From contig NZ_JALGYW010000001.1 in assembly GCF_023111095.1 (NCBI RefSeq), forward strand, positions 1 through 64,000: 64,000 nucleotides of DNA, in the 5' to 3' direction. The DNA comes from Maribellus sp. YY47. GTDB taxonomy: Bacteria > Bacteroidota > Bacteroidia > Bacteroidales > Prolixibacteraceae. Shown one piece after another: positions 62,159 to 64,000 of the stretch. Every line of letters starts with the position of its first letter. Position 1 is the stretch's first letter. The notes under the pieces are model-generated. The model did not search any database, was not told the origin of the DNA, and worked only from the letters and a program-made list of their open reading frames with translations. The position numbers were made by a program, and so were the translations under genes.

Positions 62159-63072
62159 TATTCGTGTAAGTCGATGTAATCCTGAGCGTTCAGGAAATCG
62201 ATACTTTTCTTGCAGCTTTCAAGTGGTTCGAAATCGTAGCGTTCAACCTCCACAATTCCGTATTTACAACCCGATTTTTCGCGTTGGGCAAAAACCGATG
62301 CAAAATCCATTTTGCCACTGGCGCCCAACTCTTTTTCGTCTTTTATGTGCCACAATTCAAAGCGGCCGGGATATTTGTCGAAATAATCGAGTGCATTTTT
62401 GCCTCCTTCGGCGATCCAGTATAAATCGAGCTGAAACATGACTTTTGCAGGATCGGTAAACTCCAACATCCAGTCGTAAACGGGTTTTCCTTCCAGTTCG
62501 GTAGAAAATTCCTTGTCGTGGTTGTGATAACCAAAACGAATGCCGGCTGCGTTGCATTTTTCTCCTACAGCGTTAAAGTATTCACAATATTTTTTCAATC
62601 CTTCCACACTTTCGTAACCGGTAGATCCCATCCAGGGCTGAACGATCCATTTCACGCCGGCTGTTTTATGTGCAGCAATACAGGTATCCCACCATGCCAT
62701 GGTTTCGGCCCATTTTTCTTCGGTCGGTACATCCTGTCCGGTGTGGGCTCCCAGGTATTTTAATCCGTTACTTTCGCACAGGCTTTTGAATGCTTCCGGT
62801 TCCATGTCGTACATTTTTCCGTCACCATAACCGGCGCTTTCCACAAATTTATAGCCCATTTCGCCAACGGCTTTTAGAGTGGCTGCGACATCTTTTCCCA
62901 TGTCGTCGCGAACTGAATACAGTTGGAGCCCGATGAATTTCTCAGCCTTTGCCGACTTTTGTTCTTCTGCTGCTTTCTTTCCGGTCGACTGACAGGCCTG
63001 GAAAGAGAGAGACATTCCTACTAAGGCAAGCAGTAATACGAAAAGTTTAAAAGTGATTCTTTTTGAATGCAT
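62158..63072 (-). CDS. TIM-barrel sugar isomerase/epimerase-like lipoprotein
   Basis: 304 residues with a lipobox-like MSLSFQACQST (Cys near 27). The mature part is an AP-endonuclease-2/xylose-isomerase TIM barrel: GLQLYSVRDDMGKDVAATLKAV near 48-69, IRFGYHNHDKEFS near 180-192, and PGRFELWHIKDEKE near 241-254, with metal-ligand-like His and Asp residues. In Bacteroidota such lipoproteins often take part in sugar catabolism in the periplasm. The substrate is unknown. Confidence 0.85.
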   Translation of the reverse strand: MHSKRITFKLFVLLLALVGMSLSFQACQSTGKKAAEEQKSAKAEKFIGLQLYSVRDDMGKDVAATLKAVGEMGYKFVESAGYGDGKMYDMEPEAFKSLCESNGLKYLGAHTGQDVPTEEKWAETMAWWDTCIAAHKTAGVKWIVQPWMGSTGYESVEGLKKYCEYFNAVGEKCNAAGIRFGYHNHDKEFSTELEGKPVYDWMLEFTDPAKVMFQLDLYWIAEGGKNALDYFDKYPGRFELWHIKDEKELGASGKMDFASVFAQREKSGCKYGIVEVERYDFEPLESCKKSIDFLNAQDYIDLHE

Positions 63073-63194
63073 AATGAATTGGTATTAGGTAATATTACAA
63101 GATTTTGTTTAGTACAGCAAAGATGTGGTTTTTATTTAAATTGAAAGCAATCTTCGTCGTTTAATCGCTAATTTCGGCGCGTCAAATTCAACTC

Positions 63195-64000
63195 ATGAGG
63201 AATAAGGATTTTCTGGCGTATGCTTCGGCCCTGGGGGCTGCTTTTTTCTGGAGCTTTTCGTTTATCTGGTTTAAGATAGCTTACCAGGGATACGGCCCAA
63301 TTACCGTGGTAATTATCAGGCTGGCCATTTCGGCTGTGTTGATTACAGGAATTGCACTTTTGATGAAACGCCTGCAAAAGCCAGAGAAAAAAGATGTCTG
63401 GCTCTTTGTGCTGATGGCATTTTTTGAGCCTTTCCTGTATTTCATCGGAGAAAGTTACGGGCTGATTTATATTTCGTCGACAGAAGCAGCGGTAATTGTT
63501 GCCACCATTCCGCTGTTTTCGCCGGTTGCCGCATGGTTCTTTTTTCGCGAGAAAATTAAGTGGATGAATGCCATGGGTTTGCTGTTTTCATTCCTGGGAG
63601 TGGGATTGGTGGTGCTCAACGGAGCCTTTCGGTTCGATGCATCGCCGCTCGGAGTAGGGCTTGAATTTATGGCGGTTATTGCAGCCATTTTCTATTCCAT
63701 TGTTTTGCGCAAACTCGTCGGAAAGTATAATACCTTGAGTATTTTAGCTTACCAGAACATAATTGGAGTCGTGTTTTTTCTGCCGGTGTGGCTCTCTCTC
63801 GAAGTAAACGATTTTATTCACCAACCGTTTCACGCCGAGGCATTCAGGGCCATTATCTTTTTGGCGGTTTTTGCGTCAACGCTGGCCTTTGTTTTCTTTA
63901 CGCAAAGTATCCGGCATTTGGGCGTAAACCGTTCGAATACCTTTATCAATCTGATTCCCGTGTTTGTCGCCATTCTTTCGTTTTTTATTCTGAAAGACAG
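63195..64000 (+). CDS. EamA family (DMT) transporter, 3' end outside window
   Basis: From ATG 63195 the frame is open to the window end (268 codons). About nine hydrophobic helices are visible. The first EamA repeat opens near 8-20 (ASALGAAFFWSFSFIW) and the second near 155 (LEFMAVIAAIFYSIVLRKLV). The family exports amino acids and other metabolites. The substrate cannot be told. Confidence 0.88.
   Translation, partial: MRNKDFLAYASALGAAFFWSFSFIWFKIAYQGYGPITVVIIRLAISAVLITGIALLMKRLQKPEKKDVWLFVLMAFFEPFLYFIGESYGLIYISSTEAAVIVATIPLFSPVAAWFFFREKIKWMNAMGLLFSFLGVGLVVLNGAFRFDASPLGVGLEFMAVIAAIFYSIVLRKLVGKYNTLSILAYQNIIGVVFFLPVWLSLEVNDFIHQPFHAEAFRAIIFLAVFASTLAFVFFTQSIRHLGVNRSNTFINLIPVFVAILSFFILKD

Overview
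The window looks like a chromosomal segment of a Bacteroidota bacterium, most likely class Bacteroidia. This rests on family content typical of that phylum (DUF4270, DUF4271, DUF4296, stand-alone GT5 domain, LptC/CNNM/PPIase cluster, head-GIN proteins), on -7 promoter elements of the TAnnTTTG type, on weak Shine-Dalgarno sequences, and on many lipoproteins with relaxed lipoboxes. A narrower placement (Marinilabiliales or a relative) is only a guess. Nearly all genes are intact and most are housekeeping. There is no CRISPR array, prophage or integrated plasmid. The only clear mobile DNA is the edge of an IS3-like element at the extreme left.

Layout. 1-4.3 kb: IS remnant, dnaE, trxA. 4.3-11.9 kb: DUF58 protein, NIPSNAP protein, an SGNH hydrolase gene cut by an in-frame TAG, a ComM-like AAA ATPase, VF530 protein, an ankyrin/barrel protein with a lipoprotein, pyrophosphatase. 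12.1-18.8 kb: rnpA-hemD-DUF4271, a tRNA dihydrouridine synthase, and queD-polA followed by a 52-codon ORF. 18.9-20.8 kb: small lipoprotein, mntP, and a gene-free stretch of decayed repeats. 20.8-33.0 kb: DUF4270 and GT5 proteins, panC-panD, rfaE2-like gene, radA, DUF4296, amidohydrolase, dusB, TauE/SafE transporter, methyltransferase, FKBP, lipoprotein. 33.4-43.8 kb: a long minus-strand operon nadB-nadC-coaX-OMP-TPR-lptC-CNNM-PPIase that combines NAD and CoA synthesis with envelope assembly. 43.9-49.5 kb: RND efflux operon. 49.7-51.8 kb: dehydrogenase, MazG-like, SDR. 51.9-62 kb: two envelope-sensing regulatory units. 62.1-64 kb: TIM-barrel lipoprotein and an EamA transporter that runs off the window.

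The most interesting part is 51.9-62 kb. A histidine kinase and an OmpR-type regulator face a divergently transcribed acidic, Met-rich exported protein. The intergenic region carries four TTAAC-type repeats at 11, 10 and 11 bp spacing, an arrangement expected for a dimer-binding OmpR-family regulator. Next to it is an ECF sigma factor gene with a membrane anti-sigma-like partner, a DUF4097-like exported protein, a head-GIN lipoprotein and two small outer-membrane proteins. The sigma gene and the GIN gene are preceded by near-identical 33-bp sequences (TGCAACCC...ATTTAT...TGTCATTAA with the same spacing), which reads as the autoregulated promoter of this sigma factor and its second target.

A family of about 80-105 bp imperfect palindromes occurs three times (26.6, 52.6 and 62.0 kb). 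One copy separates the kinase gene from the regulator gene, and another sits inside the shared terminator of two convergent genes. Three convergent gene pairs are packed with stop codons overlapping, touching, or 1 nt apart, so their transcripts must overlap.
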